DNA of 64,000 nucleotides from Bin5 sp965220715 (GTDB lineage: Bacteria; Chloroflexota; Anaerolineae; Caldilineales; Caldilineaceae), in the NCBI GenBank assembly GCA_965220715.1, contig OZ244843.1, positions 4,402,001-4,466,000 of the forward strand, read 5' to 3'. The notes under the pieces were generated by a model, which was not told the DNA's origin, searched no databases, and saw only the letters and a program-made list of their open reading frames with translations. A program made the position numbers and the translations under genes. The stretch's first letter is position 1, and each line of letters opens with the position of its first letter. Shown here in pieces: positions 63,917 through 64,000 of the stretch.

Positions 63917-64000
63917 CTACTGCCCGCTGCGCGCAGCCTCACTCAACTCTACCCGCACCTGGATGCGGCTGGCGATCTGGGGGAGCGTGCCGAACCAGGC
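63917..64000 (-). CDS. C-terminal end of an unidentified protein (partial)
   Basis: An open frame enters from the right edge and ends at a TAG 13 bases before the ruvX start: FGTLPQIASRIQVRVELSEA and a few more residues. It is too short to assign. Tight spacing suggests one operon with ruvX. Confidence 0.4.
   Translation of the reverse strand, partial: AWFGTLPQIASRIQVRVELSEAARSGQ

Noticed and set aside
1..64000. tRNA, rRNA, phage integrase or intact IS transposase genes
   Set aside because: None was recognised by eye on either strand. A covariance-model scan would be needed to exclude tRNAs fully.

Overview
The window is high-GC bacterial DNA with short intergenic gaps and many tightly coupled, often overlapping genes. 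The gene content points to a Chloroflexota (Caldilinea/Anaerolineae-like) bacterium: a divergent glutamate-mutase-L-like protein, Tat-exported family-5 solute-binding lipoproteins, many Gfo/Idh/MocA oxidoreductases and xylose-isomerase-like TIM barrels, and PA14 proteins with Trp-rich repeats. This placement is inference; no rRNA or tRNA gene was seen.

Layout. (1) 1-4550: end of a nitrate-assimilation operon (siroheme nitrite reductase cut by the left edge, NarK-type transporter, molybdopterin nitrate reductase). (2) 4.6-9.8 kb: methyltransferase, DUF2905 protein, a secreted PA14 protein with three 162-residue repeats, and a MurJ-type flippase. (3) 9.8-15.4 kb, minus strand: PhyH dioxygenase, two Gfo/Idh/MocA oxidoreductases, orphan VapB, NAD-dependent epimerase and a TIM-barrel isomerase, which looks like sugar or polyol catabolism. 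(4) 15.5-22.3 kb, plus strand: a compact operon of seven mostly unrecognised genes (membrane proteins, a zinc-ribbon membrane protein, a MutL-like protein) ending in an AAA ATPase fused to an OmpR-type winged helix. This is the best candidate for an undescribed system. (5) 23.2-44.7 kb, minus strand: a large uptake/degradation locus with three Tat/lipoprotein peptide-type binding proteins but only one permease/ATPase set. It also has five beta-propeller proteins resembling PL22 oligogalacturonate lyases (three in a tandem triplication) and one FG-GAP/VCBS propeller. (6) 35.2-37.2 kb, inside that locus: a non-coding island with a four-unit repeat array, an inverted-repeat-bounded segment, an orphan promoter with a palindrome, and a VapB with a decayed VapC. 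(7) 45.0-53.2 kb: FAH-family hydrolase, enolase-superfamily dehydratase, SelA-like PLP enzyme, class V aminotransferase and a fused glycolate/lactate-oxidase-type protein, compatible with sugar-acid breakdown through glycolate and glyoxylate. (8) 53.5-64 kb: DUF3048 lipoprotein, pyruvate kinase, UMF1-type transporter, MtaB, an isomerase with a probable leaderless promoter, glutamate dehydrogenase, a HepT/MntA toxin-antitoxin pair, and RuvX.

Functionally, regions 3, 5 and 7 read as one theme: capture, depolymerisation and oxidation of plant or algal acidic sugars, with nitrogen from nitrate and glutamate dehydrogenase. Substrates are inferred from family membership only.
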